Notes under the pieces: model-generated | The model's input: the letters and a program-made list of their open reading frames with translations, nothing else | The model's database searches: none | Told to the model about the DNA's origin: nothing | Shown: positions 1 through 6,036 of the stretch, in pieces | How the letters are laid out: the number at the start of each line of letters is the position of its first letter | How positions within the stretch are numbered: position 1 is the stretch's first letter | Assembly: GCA_015487825.1 (NCBI GenBank) | Contig: WFOZ01000160.1 | Coordinates: forward strand, 1-8,384 | Source: Planctomycetaceae bacterium | GTDB lineage: Bacteria; Planctomycetota; Planctomycetia; Planctomycetales; Planctomycetaceae | DNA length: 8,384 nucleotides | Direction: 5' to 3' | Program-made: the position numbers and the translations under genes

Positions 1-1
1 G

Positions 2-334
2 GTTCGCTGTTTTGCACATGTTTCGGAAATCGTCAAGTGCGTTGTCGGTTTGATGCGAGAGGAAAATCTGGATCACAGACTGTTTAACATCGGCAGCGAT
101 TCATCAGTGACGATTAAAGAACTGGCACAGCGGGTGATTGATCTGGTAAATCCTGAACTGCAGATAAATTACGTTCCGTACAAGCAGGCTTACGGTCACG
201 ATTTCGAAGACGTTCGCAGACGGGTCCCAAATGTCGCCCGGTTGCAGCAAACGCTTGACTTCAAACCGGGCATGTCACTTGATGATATCCTGCGGGCAAC
301 CATTGCCTGGAAAAAAGAAACCATGAACTCCTGA
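2..334 (+). CDS. NAD-dependent epimerase/dehydratase, C-terminal part (5' end outside window)
   Basis: The frame is open from the first complete codon of the window to a TGA at 332-334, so this is the last ~110 residues of a longer protein. It begins with [11 protein letters not shown], which matches the conserved R-x-F-x-H-V-x-D-x-V segment of extended short-chain dehydrogenases of the UDP-glucose 4-epimerase / dTDP-glucose dehydratase type. [15 protein letters not shown] follows, the usual 'N-[IV]-G-[ST]' strand and helix, and then a C-terminal segment ([17 protein letters not shown], then [13 protein letters not shown]) typical of nucleotide-sugar epimerases in which an Arg-rich strand contacts the sugar nucleotide. 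The NAD-binding GxxGxxG and the YxxxK catalytic pair would lie upstream and are not visible, so substrate and exact reaction cannot be given. An ATG at 50 is internal to the domain and is not a credible start. The stop lies only 3 bases from the stop of the convergent propeller gene. It probably supplies a nucleotide sugar for cell-envelope glycans (inference). Confidence 0.85.
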   Translation, partial: VRCFAHVSEIVKCVVGLMREENLDHRLFNIGSDSSVTIKELAQRVIDLVNPELQINYVPYKQAYGHDFEDVRRRVPNVARLQQTLDFKPGMSLDDILRATIAWKKETMNS

Positions 335-337
335 AGT

Positions 338-1618
338 CTATTTGGTTTCCGGCTCCGGCTTTGGCTCCGGTGGTTTTTCTTCAGCAGGCTTTTCTGCTTT
401 CGGATCGTAGAGTTCCGGAAGAATGGGGCGTCGTTCGGGGTATTTGTGGTAGGCGGGAAAGTCGCTGCCCTGCTCCTTAATCATAACGATCAATCCGTTT
501 TCTTTGGCAAGAAAAAGGCGGTCGGTCACAGCATTATCCGGCTTGATGTTGAAAGAAATCAGCGGAAGCACACCGGTTACTTCACCATTATCCCGATTCA
601 AAAGCAGGACATTTCCGATTTGGTCAGAAGTGAAAACCAGGTGGCGGGTTGCGGCCAGAAAGTTGAGCGCTCGAAGTTGAGGTCCGGGCCAGAGATGGGC
701 ACCGGTCGCCGTTTTCAAAGCGATAATCCCACCGGCATCGGGGAGTACGTAAATTCGGCCATCGATGACGTAAGGAGAGCGACGAATTGGTAATCCGGAA
801 AGAAACGACCATTGGACTTTGCCGTTGTTTGCATTCAGGCAGTAGAAGTTGAAATCTTCTGAAGCGAGATAAATTCTGTCTCCATGTTTTACGAGCGGTG
901 CAGAGACCGCGGCATCGGTTTCGAACTGATACAGCAGATCTCTTGAACGGGCACCGACCGAGTAAAGAGATCTGTCCTGAGAAGCAAAGCTGACTGACAA
1001 AGACGACACAACGGGAGGAGAAGTTATTTTTGCCCCTGCTTTATATCGCCAGACTCGTGTTGAAAGAGAATACTCCGGCAAAAGCCTTTCCTGATAAAGC
1101 TCCTTGATCTTTTTCAGATCGAAAGCATAGACAGATCCATCGAGCGTTCCAATATAAACTCGCTCATCATCGGCAGAGGGAGCCGTTGAAGGAATTTGTG
1201 GCAAATTGATTTCCCAATCGACCCCTCCCTTGAGGCGGTCCAGTGCAAAGAGCTTGAGTCCGGAAGCGATCAGCACCTGCTTTTCATTCATCACAGGCAT
1301 AAAGGAAATCTGATCCCGGCGACCCACTCGGGAAATCCACATTTTCTGACCGGTCTGGGCATCAAAGGCTGTGACAATTCCCGAAGTAGAAATGACGATG
1401 ACAGATCGTTCATCGATCGCAATATGTCTGATTTTATCGCGAGTCGAATTCAGAACCGCCTGCCCCCACCAGCCCTGCTCCAGGCCGAACCGGTTCAAAA
1501 GACGCGAAGAAGGCAGAGGAGTCTCATTCAATAAATTTCTCTGAGCTGACACTGGCTGAACAGCACAAAGGGCCGAAACAACCATCGTTAAACACAGAAC
1601 CGTTATCTTCCGATTCAT
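338..1618 (-). CDS. Exported PQQ-like beta-propeller (BamB-like) repeat protein
   Basis: A 426-residue protein if started at 1618. The N-terminus (MNRK, then a hydrophobic stretch ITVLCLTMVVSALCAV ending QPVSAQ) is a signal peptide, so it acts in the periplasm or outside. The rest is about seven repeats of the PQQ/YWTD-like propeller type, each with a 'V-Y-[IV]-[AG]-x-x-D-G-x-[LV]-[YF]-A-[LF]-D-x-x-[TN]-G-x-x-x-W' outline; clear examples are TAFDAQTGQKMWISRVG, VYIGTLDGSVYAFDLKK, FYCLNANNGKVQWSFL and GIIALKTATGAHLWPGP. No dehydrogenase catalytic domain is visible, so I read it as a binding or scaffold propeller rather than a quinoprotein enzyme. The C-terminus is a low-complexity Pro/Glu/Lys tail (PAEEKPPEPKPEPETK). 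An ATG at 1639 would add seven residues ahead of the signal peptide, but it has no ribosome site, while 1618 has GGAG 7 bases upstream. The protein is convergent with the epimerase fragment. Confidence 0.85.
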   Translation of the reverse strand: MNRKITVLCLTMVVSALCAVQPVSAQRNLLNETPLPSSRLLNRFGLEQGWWGQAVLNSTRDKIRHIAIDERSVIVISTSGIVTAFDAQTGQKMWISRVGRRDQISFMPVMNEKQVLIASGLKLFALDRLKGGVDWEINLPQIPSTAPSADDERVYIGTLDGSVYAFDLKKIKELYQERLLPEYSLSTRVWRYKAGAKITSPPVVSSLSVSFASQDRSLYSVGARSRDLLYQFETDAAVSAPLVKHGDRIYLASEDFNFYCLNANNGKVQWSFLSGLPIRRSPYVIDGRIYVLPDAGGIIALKTATGAHLWPGPQLRALNFLAATRHLVFTSDQIGNVLLLNRDNGEVTGVLPLISFNIKPDNAVTDRLFLAKENGLIVMIKEQGSDFPAYHKYPERRPILPELYDPKAEKPAEEKPPEPKPEPETK

Positions 1619-1625
1619 CCGAATA

Positions 1626-1629
1626 CTCC
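1626..1629 (-). promoter_or_regulatory. Ribosome-binding site that sets the start of the propeller gene
   Basis: On the minus strand GGAG lies 7 bases before the ATG at 1618 (TGGAGTATTCGGATG). No such site precedes the ATG at 1639. This favours the shorter reading, which also puts the signal peptide's basic residues directly at the N-terminus. Confidence 0.6.
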
Positions 1630-1660
1630 AGAGACTCATATTAAAGTTGCCAGTATTGTT

Positions 1661-1738
1661 GAACCTTCATCAATGATGCACTCAAGCAGGATGCATGCGA
1701 AGATGAAAGACTCTTATTTTCAAGGAACCTTCATTAAT
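1661..1738. repeat. Two direct copies of a 14-base motif upstream of the propeller gene
   Basis: GAACCTTCATCAAT (1661-1674) and GAACCTTCATTAAT (1725-1738) differ at one base and lie 64 bases apart, about six helical turns. Both are in the interval between the end of the frameshifted gene and the start of the propeller gene, where a promoter for the latter would be expected. I found no convincing -35/-10 pair next to them. They could be protein-binding sites or chance. Confidence 0.3.
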
Positions 1739-2084
1739 TCAAAAAACTGTATCAAATGCAAGGTAGAGACATTGCGTCTCTGCCCAATCCGTCATGTTCA
1801 AATAAAGCAGACGGAAATATCCGTACTCTCCCCCTGAATAAATAAAGCTTACTCTAAAATCATCGTCTGCTATCGAGTGTAACGATATGATTTCACCTGA
1901 TTCCAGTACCTGTCTGGTTGAAATCGCAGGAATGCGGGTATTTCTGCCGACATAATAGATGCAGGCGGACTTCTTTTTCAGAAATTTATCAGGCTGGATG
2001 TGAATATGTGTGCACTCTTTTGGCGAATTTCTTTAACTTTCCAGTAATTTCTTGATCAGCCGGCAGTTTCAGCCATACTATCAT
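1739..2084 (-). pseudogene. Frameshifted gene for a ~114-residue protein of unknown family
   Basis: From an ATG at 2084 the minus strand reads MIVWLKLPADQEITGKLKKF and on to a TGA at 1991-1989. The +1 frame is closed upstream by a TAA at 2035-2033, then is open for about 97 codons to a TGA at 1741-1739. It carries protein-like sequence such as HIHIQPDKFLKKKSACIYYV, then IPAISTRQVLESGEIISLHS and YFRLLYLNMTDWAETQCLYL. Joining the frames needs one base removed between 2033 and 1991. The TTTT at 2018-2021 (AAAA in the message) is the easiest place. The span is 346 bases, 3x115 plus 1, as expected for one extra base. The downstream frame has no ATG, GTG or TTG near its beginning, so it is unlikely to be a separate gene. 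I do not recognise the family, and no signal peptide or membrane segment is visible. It appears more AT-rich than its neighbours. Alternatives are a sequencing indel or +1 recoding. Confidence 0.6.
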
Positions 2085-2202
2085 GAGATACTTCTGTACT
2101 ACTAAAACAAACAGCGAGAGTTCCGTTAGTTTTGAGGCGAATAGAAGTTCCTTTCACGTACTCCGTTTTTTCAGCTTCCCTGACAACGCCAACTTTAACC
2201 AC

Positions 2203-3483
2203 ATGAATCGAAATCGAATACAATTACCGGCCTGGCGCGTACTGGCGAGCCTTTGTTTCATTCTGGGCATTGCCTCAGAGTTGCCGGCCGATTTGATTCG
2301 CCTCAAACATGGCGGCGAAATCCGGGGGAAGATTGTTCCGGAAAAGTCACACTACCCGAATCGTTTAAGCATTAAAACTGTTTCAGGGTCCACGGTTTCC
2401 ATCTCCAAAAAAGAAGTTGAGTTCATTACTCTGCGTTCAATTTCCTATGAAGAGTATGAAATTCGATTGAGGTTAACTCCACGTGATACAGCATCGCTTT
2501 GGTCGCTGGCGCAGTGGTGTCAGAAAAAACATTTGAATCTCCAGCGAAAGAAACATCTTAACGAACTTCTCGAACTCGATCCGGAAAACGAACAGGCGCA
2601 CAAAGCGCTGGGGCATATCAAGCGGGAAGGGGTCTGGACGACGTATGCAGAGCATATGGCTTCGAGAGGATACGTTCGCTACAAAGGGAAGTATATCACT
2701 CCTGAAGAAAAAGGGTTGCTGGAAAGCACCGCGGCAGACCGTGAAAAGCAACAGCAATGGCATTCAAAAATTTATGCCTGGGCAAGCTGGCTTACCGGGC
2801 GGTCTGATAATCTGCGTCGCAAAGCTGTCGAACAGATTCAGGCTATCCGAGATCCTCATGCTGTTCCGGCGCTAAAAAAGATCCTTGCCAATCATGATTC
2901 ACGTGATGTCAGATTATTATACATCGATTCTCTGACTCATATCGAAGGGCCGGTCTCTGCATCCTCTCTGGTGCTTCAGGGAATTTTTGATGTTGACCGG
3001 GGGATTCGTATGCGGGCAATAGAAGCCGTTCCCGAGACGCAGAAAAACATAGCAAATTCTGTTCTCATTCAGCATCTTAATCATAAACAGAATGTTATTG
3101 TCAGGCGGGCGGCTTCTGCGCTTAACAAGCTGGGAGACAAGGCTGCCATTCCACATCTGATTGAAGCATTGGTCACGACGCATAAATATCGCATTCAGGT
3201 CAATGTTCCAACAATAGGGTTTTCTGTCGGACAGGGAGGGAATATTTCTCAGGGATTACAGAACCAGCTGCCTCCCGAAATTATGGCTGGGCTTTTGACC
3301 GGTCAGATTCCTCCCGAGAACATTTCTGTTCAAGGAAATGCTGCTCCTTTGAAAAAGCTGCGCACGGTCCGTGTCAATCAGCAAAATCCGGAAGTGCTCG
3401 AAGCTCTCAAATCGCTGACGAAAGTAAATTTCGGCTACGATGAGCGAACCTGGAAATTGTGGCTGCTTTCGCAAAATTCCTGA
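2203..3483 (+). CDS. Exported HEAT-repeat protein with planctomycete-type N-terminal region
   Basis: A 426-residue protein. The chosen ATG at 2203 starts a signal peptide: MNRNR, a hydrophobic run around WRVLASLCFILGIAS, and a likely cleavage after LPA. The frame stays open upstream to an ATG at 2083, but those 40 extra residues do not look like protein and would bury the signal. After the signal there is a small beta-rich segment (LIRLKHGGEIRGKI to VSISKKEVEFI), then a TPR-like helix pair with LDPENEQAHKALGH, then GYVRYKGKYITPEEK, a stretch I associate with planctomycete exported proteins. Residues from about 200 on carry HEAT repeats (RRKAVEQIQAIRDPHAVPAL, VIVRRAASALNKLGDKAAIP and others). 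The end (NPEVLEALKSLT, then FGYDERTWKLWL) is also typical of this group. HEAT repeats give a protein-binding solenoid; no catalytic motif is visible and the partner is unknown. No clear ribosome site precedes the start. Confidence 0.85.
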   Translation: MNRNRIQLPAWRVLASLCFILGIASELPADLIRLKHGGEIRGKIVPEKSHYPNRLSIKTVSGSTVSISKKEVEFITLRSISYEEYEIRLRLTPRDTASLWSLAQWCQKKHLNLQRKKHLNELLELDPENEQAHKALGHIKREGVWTTYAEHMASRGYVRYKGKYITPEEKGLLESTAADREKQQQWHSKIYAWASWLTGRSDNLRRKAVEQIQAIRDPHAVPALKKILANHDSRDVRLLYIDSLTHIEGPVSASSLVLQGIFDVDRGIRMRAIEAVPETQKNIANSVLIQHLNHKQNVIVRRAASALNKLGDKAAIPHLIEALVTTHKYRIQVNVPTIGFSVGQGGNISQGLQNQLPPEIMAGLLTGQIPPENISVQGNAAPLKKLRTVRVNQQNPEVLEALKSLTKVNFGYDERTWKLWLLSQNS

Positions 3484-3499
3484 TGTGCCCGCAAAAAGC

Positions 3500-3525
3500 G
3501 ACAGGATATTCAACTTCTGTCTTTT
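3500..3525 (+). terminator. Candidate intrinsic terminator after the HEAT-repeat gene
   Basis: GACAGGA (3500-3506) pairs with TTCTGTC (3515-3521), seven pairs including one G-U, with an 8-base loop, and is followed directly by TTTT (3522-3525). It begins 17 bases after the stop codon. The stem is short and only moderately GC-rich, so the call is tentative. Confidence 0.4.
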
Positions 3526-3566
3526 GCACTGTTTCATTAACGTGATCGGTTTGCCACAATCAATCA

Positions 3567-3595
3567 GAGACATCTGGCCCTTCATCAATTATACT
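3567..3595 (+). promoter_or_regulatory. Candidate sigma-70-type promoter for the sulfatase gene
   Basis: GAGACA (3567-3572, four of six matches to TTGACA) and TATACT (3590-3595, five of six matches to TATAAT) are separated by 17 bases. A transcript would start near 3602, leaving a leader of about 47 bases before the ATG at 3649. It lies after the candidate terminator of the HEAT gene, which suggests the sulfatase is transcribed on its own. Confidence 0.35.
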
Positions 3596-3638
3596 TCCAG
3601 GCAGTGCGCATGTTACATTGAAAGAATTTACTCAACTC

Positions 3639-3643
3639 AGGAG
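3639..3643 (+). promoter_or_regulatory. Ribosome-binding site of the sulfatase gene
   Basis: AGGAG ends 5 bases before the ATG at 3649. It supports this start, which also places a signal peptide at the N-terminus. Confidence 0.65.
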
Positions 3644-3648
3644 CTGCC

Positions 3649-5349
3649 ATGTTTTCTGTCTTCAGGCAAATTGCCGGATTTGTTTTGGGATTATCTCTGC
3701 TTTCCTGCTGTGCGTCTGTGGGAACAGGTGCACAGCGGCCTAATATTGTTGTCATTCTTTGTGATGACATGGGCTTTTCAGATATTGGTTGTTATGGCGG
3801 CGAAGCAGAGACGCCGAATCTTGATCGGTTGGCTGCGGGCGGTTTGCGGTTTACGCAGTTCTATAATACAGGGCGATGTTGTCCGACACGTGCCAGCTTG
3901 CTGACGGGGCTTTATCCGCATCAGGCAGGTGTGGGGCACATGATGGAAGACCGGGGGTTTGATGGTTATCGCGGGGAGTTGAACAAGCATTCGTTAACGA
4001 TTGCAGAAGTGTTGCGAACGGCTGGCTATGCAACATTTATGACGGGCAAATGGCACGTTACCAGATCGACCAGTCCGGATGGCCCGAAAAAGAACTGGCC
4101 TCTACAACGCGGTTTTGATCGGTACTACGGCACGATCCACGGGGCGGGAAGTTTTTTCGATCCGAATTCTCTCACGCGGGATAATACGCAAATTTCCCCG
4201 TTTGATGATCCGCAGTATCAGCCGCAGCAATATTATTATACCGATGCGATCAGCGATCACGCGGCAAAGTTCATTCAGGAACATCATGCTTCAAAACGGA
4301 ATCAGGATCCGTTTTTTCTGTATGTTGCTTACACGGCTGCGCACTGGCCGATGCACGCGTTGGAAAAGGATATCAAAAAATATCGCGGGCGTTTTGATGC
4401 CGGGTACAAAACGCTGCGAAAGGAACGGCTCAAGCGTTTGATCGAACTGGGGCTGATCGATTCAGCATGGGAACTTTCGCCACAGGCTGGCAATTGGAAG
4501 AACGTGAATCACCGTGAATGGGAACTGCGTTGCATGGAAGTATACGCGGCGATGATCGATAACATGGATCAGGGAATCGGACGGATTATCGATTCGTTAA
4601 AGCAGAGTGGCGAACTGGATAACACGCTGATTCTGTTTATGCAGGACAACGGCGGCTGCGCAGAACCGTTGGGCCGCAGGCCGCGGGGCAAGCTCAAAAA
4701 ACGGCCGCAGCAACCGACACTCCAGCCGATGCTCGCCCAGACATTACAGCGGGATATGATTCCTAAACAAACGCGAGATGGTTTCCCGATTGTGATGGGA
4801 CCGGGAATCATGCCCGGAACCGCAGATACTTTTATCGCCTACGGCAAAGCCTGGGCGAATGTTTCGAACACACCGTTTCGCGAATACAAGCATTGGGTTC
4901 ACGAAGGAGGCATCTCGACGCCGTTGATTGCTCACTGGCCTGCATTCATAAAACGAAAAGGAGAACTCGAACAACAGCCGAGCCATCTGATTGATATCAT
5001 GGCTAGTTGTGTCGATTTCGCTGAAGCAAAATATCCCAGTAAAGTTTCAGGAAAGAAAGTTCCTGGGCTGGAAGGTGTCAGTTTGCGGCCTGCGTTTGTG
5101 GATCAACCATTAAAGCGGGAAGCGATTTTCTGGGAGCATGAAGGAAACAGGGCGGTACGGGTTGGGAACTGGAAACTGGTTTCAAAATTCAAACAGCCGT
5201 GGGAACTGTATAACATGAAAACCGACCGCACGGAAATGCACAATCTCATAGACGACAAACCAGAGCTCGCAAAAGAACTAACAGATCGCTGGGACAAATG
5301 GGCCAAACGCGCCCACGTTTATCCGTTGCGTCCACGCCGAAAAAAGTAA
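3649..5349 (+). CDS. Exported sulfatase, family S1 (formylglycine-dependent, arylsulfatase-like)
   Basis: A 566-residue sulfate-ester hydrolase. Residues 1-28 form a signal peptide (hydrophobic FVLGLSLLSCC, cleavage probably after GTGA); LLSC could instead be a weak lipobox. RPNIVVILCDDMG holds the Asp pair (39-40) that binds the metal ion. CCPTRASLLTG (77-87) is the sulfatase signature, and C77 is the residue that must become formylglycine. Further active-site candidates are GKWH (133-136), H232 in AAHWP, DNGG (333-336) and K414/H418 in KHWVHEGG. The basic segment at 342-354 and the IPKQTRDG to SNTPFREY block between DNGG and HEGG look normal for planctomycete sulfatases of this branch. The C-terminal WELYNMKTDRTEMHNL is also typical. 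It needs a formylglycine-generating enzyme, which is not in this window. The substrate, probably a sulfated polysaccharide or other sulfate ester, cannot be told from sequence. It seems to be a single-gene unit. Confidence 0.95.
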   Translation: MFSVFRQIAGFVLGLSLLSCCASVGTGAQRPNIVVILCDDMGFSDIGCYGGEAETPNLDRLAAGGLRFTQFYNTGRCCPTRASLLTGLYPHQAGVGHMMEDRGFDGYRGELNKHSLTIAEVLRTAGYATFMTGKWHVTRSTSPDGPKKNWPLQRGFDRYYGTIHGAGSFFDPNSLTRDNTQISPFDDPQYQPQQYYYTDAISDHAAKFIQEHHASKRNQDPFFLYVAYTAAHWPMHALEKDIKKYRGRFDAGYKTLRKERLKRLIELGLIDSAWELSPQAGNWKNVNHREWELRCMEVYAAMIDNMDQGIGRIIDSLKQSGELDNTLILFMQDNGGCAEPLGRRPRGKLKKRPQQPTLQPMLAQTLQRDMIPKQTRDGFPIVMGPGIMPGTADTFIAYGKAWANVSNTPFREYKHWVHEGGISTPLIAHWPAFIKRKGELEQQPSHLIDIMASCVDFAEAKYPSKVSGKKVPGLEGVSLRPAFVDQPLKREAIFWEHEGNRAVRVGNWKLVSKFKQPWELYNMKTDRTEMHNLIDDKPELAKELTDRWDKWAKRAHVYPLRPRRKK

Positions 5350-5702
5350 GGGCTGGTTGAGATTCCCCTTTTGATACACCGGGTAGCCGTCATTCAATTC
5401 AAGCGAATTGCATTTCAAAATTGAATCCACCCGACGATCTTAAAAAAGTGGCGTAGCGTGGATAATGATGGCGTGATTGTTGTAAACCGGGATAGCGAAT
5501 GCGTATCCCAACCTCTCTTTACCCACCACGGGTGGCATTGCGGAGATGGCTGCCTATTCAGAATAGATAAGACTCTCATAGCATATGGATCAGATTTTTG
5601 GGGAGCACGCCAAATGGTCCTGGTAAACTTGCAGATATCACGTTGCTGGATTTTATGCCGGCCCCAGTCTGACCTACGCTACTATGATGAAGAATTAACG
5701 GA
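5350..5702. other. 353-base interval between the sulfatase and TfoX-domain genes, with several inverted repeats
   Basis: No gene here convinces me. ATTCAATT (5392-5399) can pair with AATTGAAT (5419-5426), or the overlapping CAATTC (5395-5400) with GAATTG (5405-5410); the two hairpins exclude each other. Further on are GGGATA/TATCCC (5489-5494, 5504-5509; 9-base loop), CCACC/GGTGG (5523-5527, 5531-5535; 3-base loop) and a wider pair CCACCCG (5427-5433) and CGGGTGG (5529-5535). The last pair frames a block of about 110 bases. The interval may hold an intergenic repeat unit and, at its right end, the remains of a small gene. No strong terminator for the sulfatase is visible. Confidence 0.5.
5427..5535. 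repeat. Block bounded by CCACCCG / CGGGTGG with two internal hairpins
   Basis: The seven-base ends are perfect inverted copies 95 bases apart. Inside are the GGGATA/TATCCC and CCACC/GGTGG hairpins. This arrangement resembles a dispersed non-coding repeat of the REP/MITE sort, but no second copy is present in the window and no target-site duplication was found. Confidence 0.3.
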
Positions 5703-6017
5703 ATGAAGGGGCAGAAAGTGGATAGGCGCAAAATTATTGAGATGCGAAATCTGGGGCCTGCCTGTGTGCAGGATTTGAATGCGGCTGGTATTTTTATCGC
5801 GGAGGATCTTAAAAGGCTTGGTCCTGAAGAAGCGTTTTTACGAATGCTCGCCGCACGAGTTGAGCGGGGACGAAGTGCAAAATGTTGCAATGCTTTGTAC
5901 TTGTATTCTCTGCACGGAGCGATTCACGATATTGATTGGAGAGCGATCCCTGAAAAGACAAAAAGGAAGTATAAGGAATTCACAGCCCGTCTGCGTGCGG
6001 AGGGAAAATTTGAGTGA
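5703..6017 (+). CDS. Stand-alone TfoX C-terminal-domain protein
   Basis: A 104-residue protein. The region from about residue 14, MRNLGPACVQDLNAAGI, then AEDLKRLGPEEAFLRM and later LYLYSLHGAIHDIDWRAIPE, matches the TfoX/Sxy C-terminal domain: 'RNLGP-x-[ST]-x-x-x-L-x-x-x-G-I', 'DL-x-x-LG-x-x-x-A' and 'L-[YW]-[AS]-L-x-G-A-x-x-x-x-W'. The first part resembles a helix-hairpin-helix fold. In gammaproteobacterial TfoX/Sxy this domain follows an N-terminal domain and the protein promotes competence gene expression. Here the N-terminal domain is absent, so a role in competence should not be assumed. It ends in a basic tail (KTKRKYKEFTARLRAEGKFE). Two starts are possible: ATG 5703, or GTG 5718, which has AAGGGG 6 bases upstream and would remove five residues. 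It converges on the GT2 gene with 19 bases between stops. Confidence 0.8.
   Translation: MKGQKVDRRKIIEMRNLGPACVQDLNAAGIFIAEDLKRLGPEEAFLRMLAARVERGRSAKCCNALYLYSLHGAIHDIDWRAIPEKTKRKYKEFTARLRAEGKFE
5706..5711 (+). promoter_or_regulatory. Possible ribosome-binding site for an alternative GTG start of the TfoX-domain gene
   Basis: AAGGGG ends 6 bases before an in-frame GTG at 5718. The upstream ATG at 5703 has no comparable site, so the true protein may begin VDRRKII with formyl-Met. Confidence 0.35.
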
Positions 6018-6036
6018 ATTGTCGGGCGAGTTGCCA

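Noticed and set aside
446..793. Open frame of 115 codons on the plus strand
   Set aside because: It lies antisense to the propeller gene, whose repeats are unmistakable. The translation shows no family features.
1762..1887. Cluster of hairpins (GGTAGAGAC/GTCTCTGCC, AGCAGACG/CGTCTGCT, TATCG/CGATA) suggesting a structured RNA
   Set aside because: All lie inside the frameshifted minus-strand gene, which explains the sequence better. No T-run or known riboswitch core is present.
2052..2081. TTGATC - 18 bases - TACTAT as a promoter for the HEAT gene
   Set aside because: Each box matches only four of six consensus bases, and it falls within the start of the opposite-strand gene. Too weak to list.
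2083..2202. N-terminal extension of the HEAT-repeat protein from ATG 2083
   Set aside because: The 40 extra residues do not look like protein. They would place the signal peptide internally and would overlap the start of the opposite-strand frameshifted gene by 2 bases.
4672..4710. Basic insert in the sulfatase (GRRPRGKLKKRPQQ) as an unusual feature
   Set aside because: Related planctomycete sulfatases have a Pro/Lys/Arg-rich segment at the same place between DNGG and IPKQTRDG, so it is probably normal for the branch.
5458..5706. 82-codon open frame with GTG start before the TfoX-domain gene
   Set aside because: It runs through the inverted-repeat block, is rich in Cys and Trp, and matches nothing. 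The ATGA overlap is suggestive, but only the last dozen residues look protein-like.
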